In this document: piece after piece, positions 1 through 15,012 of the stretch
Layout: every line of letters begins with the position of its first letter
How positions within the stretch are numbered: position 1 is the first letter of the stretch
DNA from: Burkholderiales bacterium
GTDB lineage: Bacteria; Pseudomonadota; Gammaproteobacteria; Burkholderiales; Burkholderiaceae_C
Direction: 5' to 3'
Assembly (NCBI GenBank): GCA_947372225.1
Contig: CANBSV010000018.1
Location: 1 to 35,059 of the forward strand
Length of the DNA stretch: 35,059 bases
Notes under the pieces: model-generated
The model's input: the letters and a program-made list of their open reading frames with translations, nothing else
Told to the model about the DNA's origin: nothing
Database searches by the model: none
Position numbers and translations under genes: made by a program

Positions 1-7485
<7,485 letters not shown>

Positions 7486-7794
7486 GGCATCCGGTCCCTG
7501 CGGCGCTGGTGCGCGCGAGTTTGGGGACGGTTTCTTCAATGGTTCGACCACAAAGACTGCACTCCACCCATGTTCGTCAAACGACTTGTTTCGCCAAACC
7601 ATCGAAACACGAAAGGCCCGGCCGCTTGGTGAAACCGCTGGCCGGACTTTGCACCACCCGAAGCATGCTCGCAAGAAACACACCCATCGCGCGGCGAGAA
7701 TCCGTCGTTTGCCTTGGGCGGGATCAACAAGCGCGTCGACAACGAGCGTAAACGCTACGCACGTTGACGGAAATCATCACTGTAGGGACAGGAC
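7486..7794. promoter_or_regulatory. Divergent intergenic region between PKS and flavin monooxygenase
   Basis: This gap of about 0.3 kb must hold the promoters of both divergent genes. The clearest element is a perfect 12-base palindrome, AGCGTAAACGCT, at 7745-7756, 39 bases before the monooxygenase start. On the PKS side two similar nonamers, TTCGTCAAA (7573-7581) and TTCGCCAAA (7590-7598), lie 17 bases apart. A TTGACG lies at 7764-7769, but no convincing -10 box follows it at the right distance. The regulatory role is inferred from position and symmetry only. The PKS frame stays open back to an ATG at 7602, so the left part could be coding if that start is used. Confidence 0.4.
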
Positions 7795-9027
7795 ATGACG
7801 ACATCGAGAACGGCCATTGTCATTGGCGGGTCGCTGTGCGGCCTGACGGCGGCGAACCTGCTGTTGCGTGCGGGCTGGGACGTGCACGTGTACGAGCGCG
7901 TGGCCGAGGAGCTGGAAAGCCGCGGCGCGGGCATCGTGACGCACCCGCAGCTGATGGATTCGCTGCGGCTGGCCGGCGTGGTGGTCGACGACTCGATGGG
8001 CGTGACCATCGAGGAGCGCGTGACGCTGGGACAGGACGGATCGCGGCTGGGCTCGCGGCCGGCGCCGCAGCTGTTCACGGCCTGGGGCCGCATGTTCCAT
8101 GCGCTGCGTGAGGCCTTTCCGCCCGAGCGCTATCACAACGGCAAGCACCTGGTGTCTTTTGAGCAGGACGCCGAGTCGGTCAGCGCCACATTTGCCGACG
8201 GCGAAACGGTGACGGCCGACGTGCTGATAGGAGCCGACGGCGTGCGGTCGTCGGTGCGGCAAACGCTGTTGCCCGACGTGGGGCTGCAGTACGCGGGCTA
8301 CGCCGCCTGGCGCGGTGTGATCGACGAGACGGTGCTGTCCGACGCGGTGATGACCGACGTGTTCCCGTATTTCTCTTTCGGGCTGCCGCCGAGGGAACTG
8401 CTGGTGGCCTACCCCATCGCGGGCAAGAACAACCGGGTGACACCGGGCGAGCGGCGCTACAACTTCGTGTGGTACCGCCCCGCTGACGAAGCGACCACGC
8501 TGCGCGACATGCTGACCGACGCCACCGGCAAGGTGTGGGCCGATGGCATCCCGCCACCGCTGATCCGCCCCGAGTTGCTGGCCGCCACGCGACAAGCCGC
8601 GCGCGACGTGCTGGCACCGCAATTTGCGGAGCTGGTCGAGAAAACCGAGAACCTGTTCTTCCAGCCCATCTACGACCTGGCCAGCACGCAGCTTGCCTTC
8701 GGCCGCATTGCGCTGCTGGGCGACGCGGCCTTCGTCGCCCGACCCCACTGCGGCATGGGCGTGGCCAAGGCGGCCGGTGATGCGGTGGAACTGGTCCAGG
8801 CGCTCGGCCGGCACGATGACGTCGCGGCCGGTCTGCGCGCCTACGAAACGCCGCGCCTGGCGCTGGGCCAACTCATCATCAACCAGGCTCGCCACCTGGG
8901 CGCCTACATGCAAGCGCAGGTCAGCACCCCGCTCGAGCGTGAAATGGCCGATCGCTACCGCACACCCGAAGCGGTGATGGCAGAAACCGCCATGCACCTG
9001 TCGCTGAGCGATCCGCCACGCCGGTAA
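7795..9027 (+). CDS. FAD-dependent aromatic-type monooxygenase (2,6-dihydroxypyridine hydroxylase-like)
   Basis: This 410-residue protein belongs to the group A flavoprotein hydroxylases, which use NAD(P)H and O2 to hydroxylate a ring or similar substrate. The N-terminal FAD-binding strand-helix reads IVIGGSLCGLTAANLL; Ser replaces the middle glycine of GxGxxG, which I recall as common in the dihydroxypyridine hydroxylase branch. The DG motif is seen as LIGADGVRSSVR near residue 145, and the second FAD motif GD as ALLGDAAF near residue 305. No membrane segment or signal peptide is visible. The ATG at 7795 follows AGGGACAGG. It is transcribed away from the PKS and converges on icmF with only 19 bases between stops. 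The substrate cannot be told from sequence; degradation of an N-heteroaromatic compound or tailoring of the PKS product are both possible. Confidence 0.85.
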   Translation: MTTSRTAIVIGGSLCGLTAANLLLRAGWDVHVYERVAEELESRGAGIVTHPQLMDSLRLAGVVVDDSMGVTIEERVTLGQDGSRLGSRPAPQLFTAWGRMFHALREAFPPERYHNGKHLVSFEQDAESVSATFADGETVTADVLIGADGVRSSVRQTLLPDVGLQYAGYAAWRGVIDETVLSDAVMTDVFPYFSFGLPPRELLVAYPIAGKNNRVTPGERRYNFVWYRPADEATTLRDMLTDATGKVWADGIPPPLIRPELLAATRQAARDVLAPQFAELVEKTENLFFQPIYDLASTQLAFGRIALLGDAAFVARPHCGMGVAKAAGDAVELVQALGRHDDVAAGLRAYETPRLALGQLIINQARHLGAYMQAQVSTPLEREMADRYRTPEAVMAETAMHLSLSDPPRR

Positions 9028-9046
9028 AGCGAACGGCCGCCGGCGC

Positions 9047-12000
9047 TCACATGCTGCGCCGGTACTGACCGCCCACTTCGAACAGCGCGCGGGTGATCTG
9101 CCCGAGCGAGCACACGCGCACCGCATCCATCAGCACCTCGAACACGTTGTGCTGGTCGATGGCCGCTTGCTGCAGCCGCTGCAGCATGGCCGGCGACTCG
9201 GCCGCATGCTGCTGCCAGAAGGCGTGCAGCCGCGCGAGCTGAGACTGTTTTTCATCGTCGGTCGAGCGGGCCATCTCGATGTGCTCGGGCACTGGGTCGC
9301 CGCTGGGGTTGCGGAAGGTGTTGACGCCGACGATCGGGTACTCGCCGGTGTGCTTGAGCATCTCGTAGTGCATCGACTCTTCCTGGATCTGGCCACGCTG
9401 GTAGCCGGTTTCCATGGCGCCGAGCACGCCGCCGCGGTCCGACAGCTTCTCGAATTCGGCGAGCACCGCTTCTTCGACCAGCTCGGTGAGCTCTTCGATG
9501 ATGAAAGCGCCCTGGCTGGGGTTCTCGTTCTTGGCCAGGCCCCACTCGCGGTTGATGATGAGCTGGATGGCCATGGCGCGGCGCACGCTGTCGGAGGTGG
9601 GCGTGGTGATGGCCTCGTCGAACGCATTGGTGTGCAGCGAGTTGCAGTTGTCGTAGACCGCGATCAGCGCTTGCAGCGTGGTGCGGATGTCGTTGAACTG
9701 GATCTCCTGCGCGTGCAGCGAGCGCCCGCTGGTCTGCACGTGGTACTTGAGTTTCTGGCTGCGCTCGTTGGCGCCGTAGCGATCGCGCATGGCCACCGCC
9801 CAGATGCGCCGCGCCACGCGGCCGAGCACGCTGTATTCGGGGTCCATGCCGTTGCTGAAGAAAAAGCTCAGGTTGGGCGCGAAGTCATCGATCGCCATGC
9901 CGCGCGCCAGATAGGCCTCGACGAAGGTGAAACCGTTGGACAGCGTGAAGGCGAGCTGGCTGATCGGGTTCGCGCCGGCTTCAGCGATGTGATAGCCGCT
10001 GATGCTCACCGAATAGAAGTTGCGCACCTCGTTGCGCACGAAGAACTCGGCGATGTCGCCCATCACCTTGAGGCTGAACTCGATTGAGAAGATGCAGGTG
10101 TTCTGGCCCTGGTCTTCCTTCAGGATGTCGGCTTGCACCGTGCCGCGCACCTGCGCGAGGGCATGGGCGCGCACCGCAGCGGCCTCGGTGGCGCCGGGCT
10201 CGCGGCCGTGCTCGAGCCTGAACTTGTCGAGCTGCTGGTCGATGGCGGTGTTCATGAACATCGCCAGCACCGCCGGTGCCGGGCCGTTGATCGTCATGCT
10301 GACCGAGGTGGCCGCATCGCACAGGTCGAAGCCCGAATACAGCACCTTCATGTCGTCGAGCGTGGCGATGCTCACGCCCGAGTTGCCGACCTTGCCGTAG
10401 ATGTCGGGGCGCAGATCGGGGTCGTGGCCGTAAAGCGTGACCGAATCGAAGGCGGTCGACAGCCGCTTGGCAGGCAGCCCCTCGCTGACCAGCTTGAAGC
10501 GCCGGTTGGTGCGAAACGCGTCGCCCTCACCGGCGAACATGCGGGTGGGGTCCTCGCCCTCGCGCTTGAAGGCGAAGGTACCGGCGGTGTACGGAAACGA
10601 GCCCGGCACGTTGTCGAGCAGCAGCCACTTGAGCAGCTCGCCGTGGCATTCGTAGCCGGGCAGCGCCACCTTGCGCACGCGCGTGCCCGACAGGCTGGTG
10701 GTGGTCAGCGCGGTGCGGATCTCGCGCGCTTGCGGCGTGCCGGGGCGGATGGTTTGCACCCAGTCGTCGCCAGCGTAGGCCTGTTTGAGTGCGGGCCACT
10801 GCGCGAGCAGCGTGCGGGCGTACGCGTCGAGCCGCGCTTCGCGCGAGGTCGCCAGGGCGTCCAGCGCGGCCAGCGATTCGCCCGGCGTGGCCGGGTTCTC
10901 GCCGGCCAGCATGCGCTGCGCTGAGCGCAGTTGCTGCGCCTCGCGCGCCAGCACGGCCTGGGCGCGCGCGCTGCGCTTGTAGCCGCGCACGGTGTCGCTG
11001 ATTTCGGCCAGGTAGCGGGTGCGCGCCGCCGGCACGATGGGCGTTTGCTGTGCGCTGTGGCGCACGTCAACGCGCGGCAGCCGTCCGGTGGCATCAGCGC
11101 TCAGGCCGCAATCGATCAGCCGGGCCTTGATCGCCTGGTAAAGCGCGGTCACGCCGTCGTCGTTGAAGTGGCTGGCGATGGTGCCGAACACCGGCATCTG
11201 GCTGGGCAAGACGTCAAACGCCTCGCGGTTGCGTTGCACCTGCTTGGACACATCGCGCAGCGCATCGGCCGCGCCGCGGCGGTCGAACTTGTTGATGGCC
11301 ACGAACCCGGCGAAGTCGAGCATGTCGATCTTCTCGAGCTGGCTGGCCGCGCCGAACTCGGGCGTCATCACGTACAGCGACACATCGACCATCGGCACGA
11401 TGGCCGCGTCGCCCTGGCCGATGCCCGAGGTCTCGACGACGATCAGATCGAAGCCTGCCACCTTGCACGCCGCGATCACGTCGGGCAGCGCGGCACTCAC
11501 CTCGCTGCCGGTGTCGCGCGTGGCCAGGCTGCGCATGTACACGCGCTGCGCGCTGCCCGCTGCGGCGCCGGCTGCCAGCGCCTGGCCCCACGGCGCGATC
11601 GCGTTCATGCGGATGCGGTCGCCGAGCAGCGCACCGCCGCTCTTGCGGCGCGACGGGTCGATCGAGATCACGGCCACCCGAAGGCGGTCGTCCTGATCGA
11701 GCCGCAGGCGACGGATCAGCTCATCGGTCAGCGACGACTTGCCCGCACCGCCTGTGCCGGTGATGCCCAGCACCGGCACCGATGTGAGCGATGCGCGCTC
11801 GCGCATCGAGGCCACCAGTGCCGCATCGGCTTCGCCGTTTTCCAGCGCGGTGATCAGTTGGGCCAGCGCACGCCAGGCGGGTTCCTGGTGGCCGGTGATC
11901 GCGTCGAGGCTGGCCGGCGCGTGGGCCGACAGGTTGAGGTCGCAGCGCATCACCATCTCGCCGATCATTCCCTGCAGCCCCATGCGCTGGCCGTCCTCGG

Positions 12001-12391
12001 GGCTGTAGATCCGCGTCACGCCGTAGGCCTGCAGTTCGCGGATCTCGGCCGGCACGATGACGCCGCCGCCCCCGCCAAACACCTGAATGTGCCCGCCCCC
12101 GCGCTGGCGCAGCAGGTCGATCACGTACTTGAAGTACTCGACGTGCCCGCCTTGGTAGCTGCTGATGGCAATCCCTTGCACGTCTTCTTGCAGCGCGGCG
12201 GTCACGACCTCGTCGACCGAGCGGTTGTGTCCGAGGTGAATGACCTCGGCGCCCATGCTCATCAGCAGGCGCCGCATGATGTTGATCGCCGCGTCGTGGC
12301 CATCGAACAGCGAAGCCGCGGTGACGAAACGCACCTTGTGGGTCGGCCGGTAAGCGGCCAGCGCCTTGAATGGCGCGCTGAGGTCGGTCAT
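9047..12391 (-). CDS. icmF: IcmF, fused isobutyryl-CoA mutase with built-in G-protein chaperone
   Basis: This 1,114-residue enzyme interconverts isobutyryl-CoA and n-butyryl-CoA using adenosylcobalamin. The N-terminal B12 domain has SLFDGHDAA with His32 as the expected cobalt ligand. A MeaB-like GTPase domain follows with P-loop GTGGAGKSS near residue 215. The mutase barrel fills the C-terminal half. Two residues that separate butyryl-type from methylmalonyl-type mutases can be read: Phe606 in GTFAF (Tyr in methylmalonyl-CoA mutase) and Gln763 in GQNT (Arg in methylmalonyl-CoA mutase). Length and domain order match the IcmF family. The start at 12391 opens directly on the conserved N-terminus, although its ribosome binding site is weak. 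It lies 47 bases downstream of the bestrophin-like gene on the same strand and may be cotranscribed with it. Its usual role is in branched-chain or short-chain acyl-CoA metabolism. Confidence 0.95.
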   Translation of the reverse strand: MTDLSAPFKALAAYRPTHKVRFVTAASLFDGHDAAINIMRRLLMSMGAEVIHLGHNRSVDEVVTAALQEDVQGIAISSYQGGHVEYFKYVIDLLRQRGGGHIQVFGGGGGVIVPAEIRELQAYGVTRIYSPEDGQRMGLQGMIGEMVMRCDLNLSAHAPASLDAITGHQEPAWRALAQLITALENGEADAALVASMRERASLTSVPVLGITGTGGAGKSSLTDELIRRLRLDQDDRLRVAVISIDPSRRKSGGALLGDRIRMNAIAPWGQALAAGAAAGSAQRVYMRSLATRDTGSEVSAALPDVIAACKVAGFDLIVVETSGIGQGDAAIVPMVDVSLYVMTPEFGAASQLEKIDMLDFAGFVAINKFDRRGAADALRDVSKQVQRNREAFDVLPSQMPVFGTIASHFNDDGVTALYQAIKARLIDCGLSADATGRLPRVDVRHSAQQTPIVPAARTRYLAEISDTVRGYKRSARAQAVLAREAQQLRSAQRMLAGENPATPGESLAALDALATSREARLDAYARTLLAQWPALKQAYAGDDWVQTIRPGTPQAREIRTALTTTSLSGTRVRKVALPGYECHGELLKWLLLDNVPGSFPYTAGTFAFKREGEDPTRMFAGEGDAFRTNRRFKLVSEGLPAKRLSTAFDSVTLYGHDPDLRPDIYGKVGNSGVSIATLDDMKVLYSGFDLCDAATSVSMTINGPAPAVLAMFMNTAIDQQLDKFRLEHGREPGATEAAAVRAHALAQVRGTVQADILKEDQGQNTCIFSIEFSLKVMGDIAEFFVRNEVRNFYSVSISGYHIAEAGANPISQLAFTLSNGFTFVEAYLARGMAIDDFAPNLSFFFSNGMDPEYSVLGRVARRIWAVAMRDRYGANERSQKLKYHVQTSGRSLHAQEIQFNDIRTTLQALIAVYDNCNSLHTNAFDEAITTPTSDSVRRAMAIQLIINREWGLAKNENPSQGAFIIEELTELVEEAVLAEFEKLSDRGGVLGAMETGYQRGQIQEESMHYEMLKHTGEYPIVGVNTFRNPSGDPVPEHIEMARSTDDEKQSQLARLHAFWQQHAAESPAMLQRLQQAAIDQHNVFEVLMDAVRVCSLGQITRALFEVGGQYRRSM

Positions 12392-12438
12392 GAGGGTTAC
12401 TCGAATTCGCGGGTGTCTGACTGTAGGCAGTTGCAGCG

Positions 12439-13353
12439 CTACATCAACACATGGCCCTTGGGCTCAGGCAGTGGCGGCAGGTTTGTCTCGCCGAGCGATT
12501 CACGCAAGTTGATTTCGATCGTGTCGGCCAACGCCTCGATCGGCAGGCCGTTGGGGTGGTCGTCAAAAGGCCGCTCGAGCTGGGCCGCCAGTGCGGCAAG
12601 ACCGAAAAACGCATAGGTGATGAGGCCCGCCACGATGGGCGCCGCCCAGGCGTGACTGTCCACATAGCCGAAGGGCAGCAGCAGCAAGAACACATAGCTG
12701 GTTCGGTACAGCAGCAGCCGGTACACGAGCGGGATCGGCGTCGAGCGCAGCCGCTCGCAGGCGACCTGCGCCGCGCCGAGCTCGCCGATGGTGCGATCCA
12801 GCGTCTGGAACGAGATCTCGCCCAGGCGCCCGGCCCGTTGCAAGGCAGCCAGATCCAGTGTGATCAGGCGCAGCAGCGCATCGGGCGGGTTGCGGCTCGC
12901 GGCGTAGACCTCGCGGTCAGCCGCAGACAGCCGTGCCACAGCCTTGTGCGCGCTGACACCCGAACGCAAGTGCGGGATCAAGGCCTGTGCGAAGGCAATG
13001 GTCAGGTCGATCAACCGCTTGCGCGCCGCGCCGTCGGCGTCATCGATGAGGCACACCTCGCGAGCAAACTGACGTGAGTTGCTGAGCACCGATCCGAACT
13101 GCCGGCGCCCCTCCCACCAGCGCTCGTAGCTGATGCTGTTGCGAAACCCCATGAACACCGACAAGGCGATGCCGATCAACGACAGCGCCGCCCCGTTGAA
13201 AGACGGACACCACTGTGGCGCCCATTGGTGCAGCGCCACGACGAGCACCGACCACGCCATGACCCCGACGATCTGCGGCACGACCTCGAAGAGGATCGAG
13301 CCTCGCCACGTGAACAGGAGCCGCAGGTGGCTGGCCGATGGATTGACGATCAT
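12439..13353 (-). CDS. Bestrophin-like (UPF0187) membrane protein
   Basis: This is a 304-residue protein of the bacterial bestrophin/YneE family, whose studied members form pentameric ion channels in the inner membrane. An N-terminal hydrophobic helix is seen at about 20-42, a second at about 55-70 followed by the family motif SYERWWEGRR, and two more at about 215-260. The C-terminal hydrophilic stretch RPFDDHPNGLPIEAL matches the conserved region after the last helix. The start is the ATG at 13353. It sits between the DUF3237 gene and icmF on the same strand, with no visible metabolic link to either. Ion selectivity cannot be read from sequence. Confidence 0.87.
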   Translation of the reverse strand: MIVNPSASHLRLLFTWRGSILFEVVPQIVGVMAWSVLVVALHQWAPQWCPSFNGAALSLIGIALSVFMGFRNSISYERWWEGRRQFGSVLSNSRQFAREVCLIDDADGAARKRLIDLTIAFAQALIPHLRSGVSAHKAVARLSAADREVYAASRNPPDALLRLITLDLAALQRAGRLGEISFQTLDRTIGELGAAQVACERLRSTPIPLVYRLLLYRTSYVFLLLLPFGYVDSHAWAAPIVAGLITYAFFGLAALAAQLERPFDDHPNGLPIEALADTIEINLRESLGETNLPPLPEPKGHVLM

Positions 13354-13416
13354 GGAATGGGATTTCCCGTGGACCCGACGGGAGTGTCGGGGCAGATCGG
13401 GTGGCGCGCAGCCGAC

Positions 13417-13872
13417 TCAGTCGTTCGCGCAGGCAAATACCTGGTACTCCACACGCCCGTGGCACACGCGGCCCTGGGCGACGGCGACGACCTGATTCAA
13501 CCAGGCGTAGCGGGCATCGCCGGTTTCAAAGCGGGGTTGGGTGAAGAAGTGGGTGTCGCCGTAGTCGGTGGCCCCGTTGCCTTGCAACGCCTGGCTGATG
13601 GCTTCGGTCACCACCACGCGGCCAAAGTACTGCACGTAGATCAACGCGCCGTCGTGCGTCTCGAACGTCGCGCGCACATCCAGATGGCCCATGCCCTGCG
13701 CGTCGATCAGCATCCAGTCGCCGCCGCCCGTGAGCAGCTTTCCGCTCAGGCGGGGCCCTTCGAACGCACCTCCGGTGACTTCAAAAATCGCCCGGGTGCC
13801 GTGAGGGCCGGCACCCACGGTGACGGCAGGCAGCAGGTCGGCGTGATAACTCATCAAGGGTTCGAGTCGCAT
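13417..13872 (-). CDS. DUF3237 family protein
   Basis: This 151-residue soluble protein matches the DUF3237 family, a small beta-barrel fold of unknown function. Recognisable family segments are VGAGPHGTRAIFEVTGG near the N-terminus, GGGDWMLID in the middle and PRFETGDARYAWLN near the C-terminus. I chose the ATG at 13872 because the protein then begins MRLEPL, the usual family start; the frame stays open upstream to 13977, but that extension does not look like the family. An AAAGG lies about 11 bases upstream. No signal peptide or membrane segment is seen. It precedes the bestrophin-like gene by 63 bases. Confidence 0.85.
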   Translation of the reverse strand: MRLEPLMSYHADLLPAVTVGAGPHGTRAIFEVTGGAFEGPRLSGKLLTGGGDWMLIDAQGMGHLDVRATFETHDGALIYVQYFGRVVVTEAISQALQGNGATDYGDTHFFTQPRFETGDARYAWLNQVVAVAQGRVCHGRVEYQVFACAND

Positions 13873-13988
13873 GGGTGTTCCAGCCTTTCTGGATTTCAAG
13901 ACATTGACGGGACGTGGGTCGATTCGCAAGGTTCGAACTGGCTTCGGGCTTGTGCCGGCATGTCCAATACCGAGCACCCACCAATCAA

Positions 13989-14021
13989 AATGGGTTAGCC
14001 CCTTGTGAAGGCTAACCCATT
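13989..14021 (-). terminator. Stem-loop terminator downstream of tRNA-Pro
   Basis: A perfect 12-base-pair stem (13989-14000 pairs with 14010-14021) encloses a 9-base loop. It begins nine bases after the encoded CCA of tRNA-Pro. On the minus strand the stem is followed by TTTGATT, a short T-rich tail. A further AATC/GATT pairing extends the stem past a bulge. It probably ends the tRNA transcript. Confidence 0.75.
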
Positions 14022-14029
14022 GATTACAT

Positions 14030-14106
14030 TGGTCGGAACGGCGGGATTCGAACTCGCGACCCCTTGCACCCCATGCAAGTGCGCTACCAGGCTGCGCTAC
14101 GCTCCG
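14030..14106 (-). tRNA. tRNA-Pro(GGG)
   Basis: A full 77-base cloverleaf reads on the minus strand. The acceptor arms CGGAGCG and CGTTCCG pair with one G-T wobble. The D arm is GCGC/GCGC. The anticodon stem CTTGC/GCAAG holds loop ATGGGGT, giving anticodon GGG for CCC and CCU proline codons. The T arm is GCGAG-TTCGAAT-CCCGC with a mismatch typical of loop-boundary parsing. The 3' CCA is encoded in the DNA. It lies just after the merR-type gene and has its own -10 box upstream and a hairpin terminator downstream. Confidence 0.97.
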
Positions 14107-14116
14107 TGAGGGGTAG

Positions 14117-14122
14117 AGTATA
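14117..14122 (-). promoter_or_regulatory. -10 box of a tRNA-Pro promoter
   Basis: TATACT on the minus strand ends 11 bases before the tRNA 5' end, which would put the transcription start about four bases before the tRNA. It lies between the stop of the MerR-type gene and the tRNA. The -35 match is poor: CTGAAA with a short 15-base spacer. The call rests mainly on the -10 match and its position. Confidence 0.5.
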
Positions 14123-14139
14123 GGTTGAAAGGCTTGATT

Positions 14140-14613
14140 TCAGCCGCCCAGAAGGGCCTCGATGGAGATCAATTCGAGCCTCAGCTGTGCCGGTGAAAGC
14201 AACCCCTTTTCGAGGATGTGTTCCCGCCTCTCAGGAGCCGGAAACTCGATCCCTTCAGGGCCAACCGCGACGCTGATCTCGGAGCCCGAAGCCTCTTGGG
14301 GCAGCTTGACATCGGGGCCATCATGCAACTCGGCATCTTCGGGTGATGCAGCCCGAGCGGCGGGATCGATCAGCCTGTTGCGAGCGCCGCTGATGGTGAA
14401 GCCCTGGTCGTACAGCAGTTCACGGATCCGGCGCACCAGCAACACTTCGTGGTGCTGGTAGTAGCGCCGGTTGCCACGGCGCTTCATGGGCTTGAGCTGC
14501 GTGAATTCCTGCTCCCAGTAGCGCAGCACGTACGGCTTGACCCCGCACAAGTCACTGACCTCACCAATGGTGAAGTAGCGCTTGGCCGGAATCGATGGGA
14601 GCGATTTCTCCAT
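14140..14613 (-). CDS. MerR-family transcriptional regulator
   Basis: This 157-residue protein has an N-terminal winged helix-turn-helix of the MerR type: RYFTIGEVSDLCGVKPYVLR followed by YWEQEF and the wing RRGNRRYYQ. The C-terminal part is variable and lacks the cysteines of metal-sensing MerR proteins. Its family is the one usually found directly after ihfA in proteobacteria, and that is its position here. I chose the ATG at 14613 because the protein then begins MEKSLPSIPAKRYFT, the usual start; a TTG three codons upstream is possible. The regulated genes are unknown. It is the last protein gene of the thrS-to-tRNA block. Confidence 0.92.
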   Translation of the reverse strand: MEKSLPSIPAKRYFTIGEVSDLCGVKPYVLRYWEQEFTQLKPMKRRGNRRYYQHHEVLLVRRIRELLYDQGFTISGARNRLIDPAARAASPEDAELHDGPDVKLPQEASGSEISVAVGPEGIEFPAPERREHILEKGLLSPAQLRLELISIEALLGG

Positions 14614-14647
14614 TGAAATCAAGGACCTGCAGACGGGAGGAACGACT

Positions 14648-15010
14648 CTACTCGAAGTCTTCCGCCGTGAGTGTGTCGCCCTGCACAGCGCCCTTCAACT
14701 TGTGGCTGGCATGAAAGGTCACCACATTGCGCGCCTTGATCGGAATGGCCTCACCGGTGCGCGGATTGCGCCCCGGGCGCGGGGCCTTGCGACGGATGTT
14801 GAAGTTGCCGAACCCCGACATCTTCACGTCCTTGCCGCTGATCAGAGCAGCGTGAATGATGTCGAAGAACGCCTCGACCATGTCCTTGGATTCGCGCTTG
14901 TTGAGGCCCAGGCGCTCGAACAGCAAGTCGGCCAGATCGGCTTTGGTCAGGGTGGGCGCCTCAAGGCTGGGCAACATCAGCCGGTCGGTCTGCCTTTGTT
15001 CCTCAGTCAT
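14648..15010 (-). CDS. ihfA: Integration host factor alpha subunit
   Basis: This 120-residue protein pairs with IHF-beta to bind and sharply bend DNA in transcription, replication and recombination. The HU/IHF fold is clear: LTKADLADLLFERLGL at the N-terminus, GKDVKMSGFGNF in the middle, and the beta-ribbon arm RPGRNPRTGEAIPI carrying the intercalating proline. About 15 extra residues precede the usual start, MTEEQRQTDRLMLPS. If these are coded, the ATG at 15010 is right; an internal Met at residue 12 is an alternative. Only two bases separate it from the pheT stop, so the two are cotranscribed, as in most proteobacteria. Confidence 0.96.
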   Translation of the reverse strand: MTEEQRQTDRLMLPSLEAPTLTKADLADLLFERLGLNKRESKDMVEAFFDIIHAALISGKDVKMSGFGNFNIRRKAPRPGRNPRTGEAIPIKARNVVTFHASHKLKGAVQGDTLTAEDFE

Positions 15011-15012
15011 CC

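Noticed and set aside
7777..9126. A 449-codon minus-strand frame opposite the flavin monooxygenase
   Set aside because: The plus-strand protein has good FAD motifs and a ribosome binding site; the minus frame is His/Arg/Gln-rich and lacks domains.
10931..12616. A 561-codon plus-strand frame opposite icmF
   Set aside because: It is an antisense shadow of the B12 and GTPase domains, whose motifs are plain on the minus strand.
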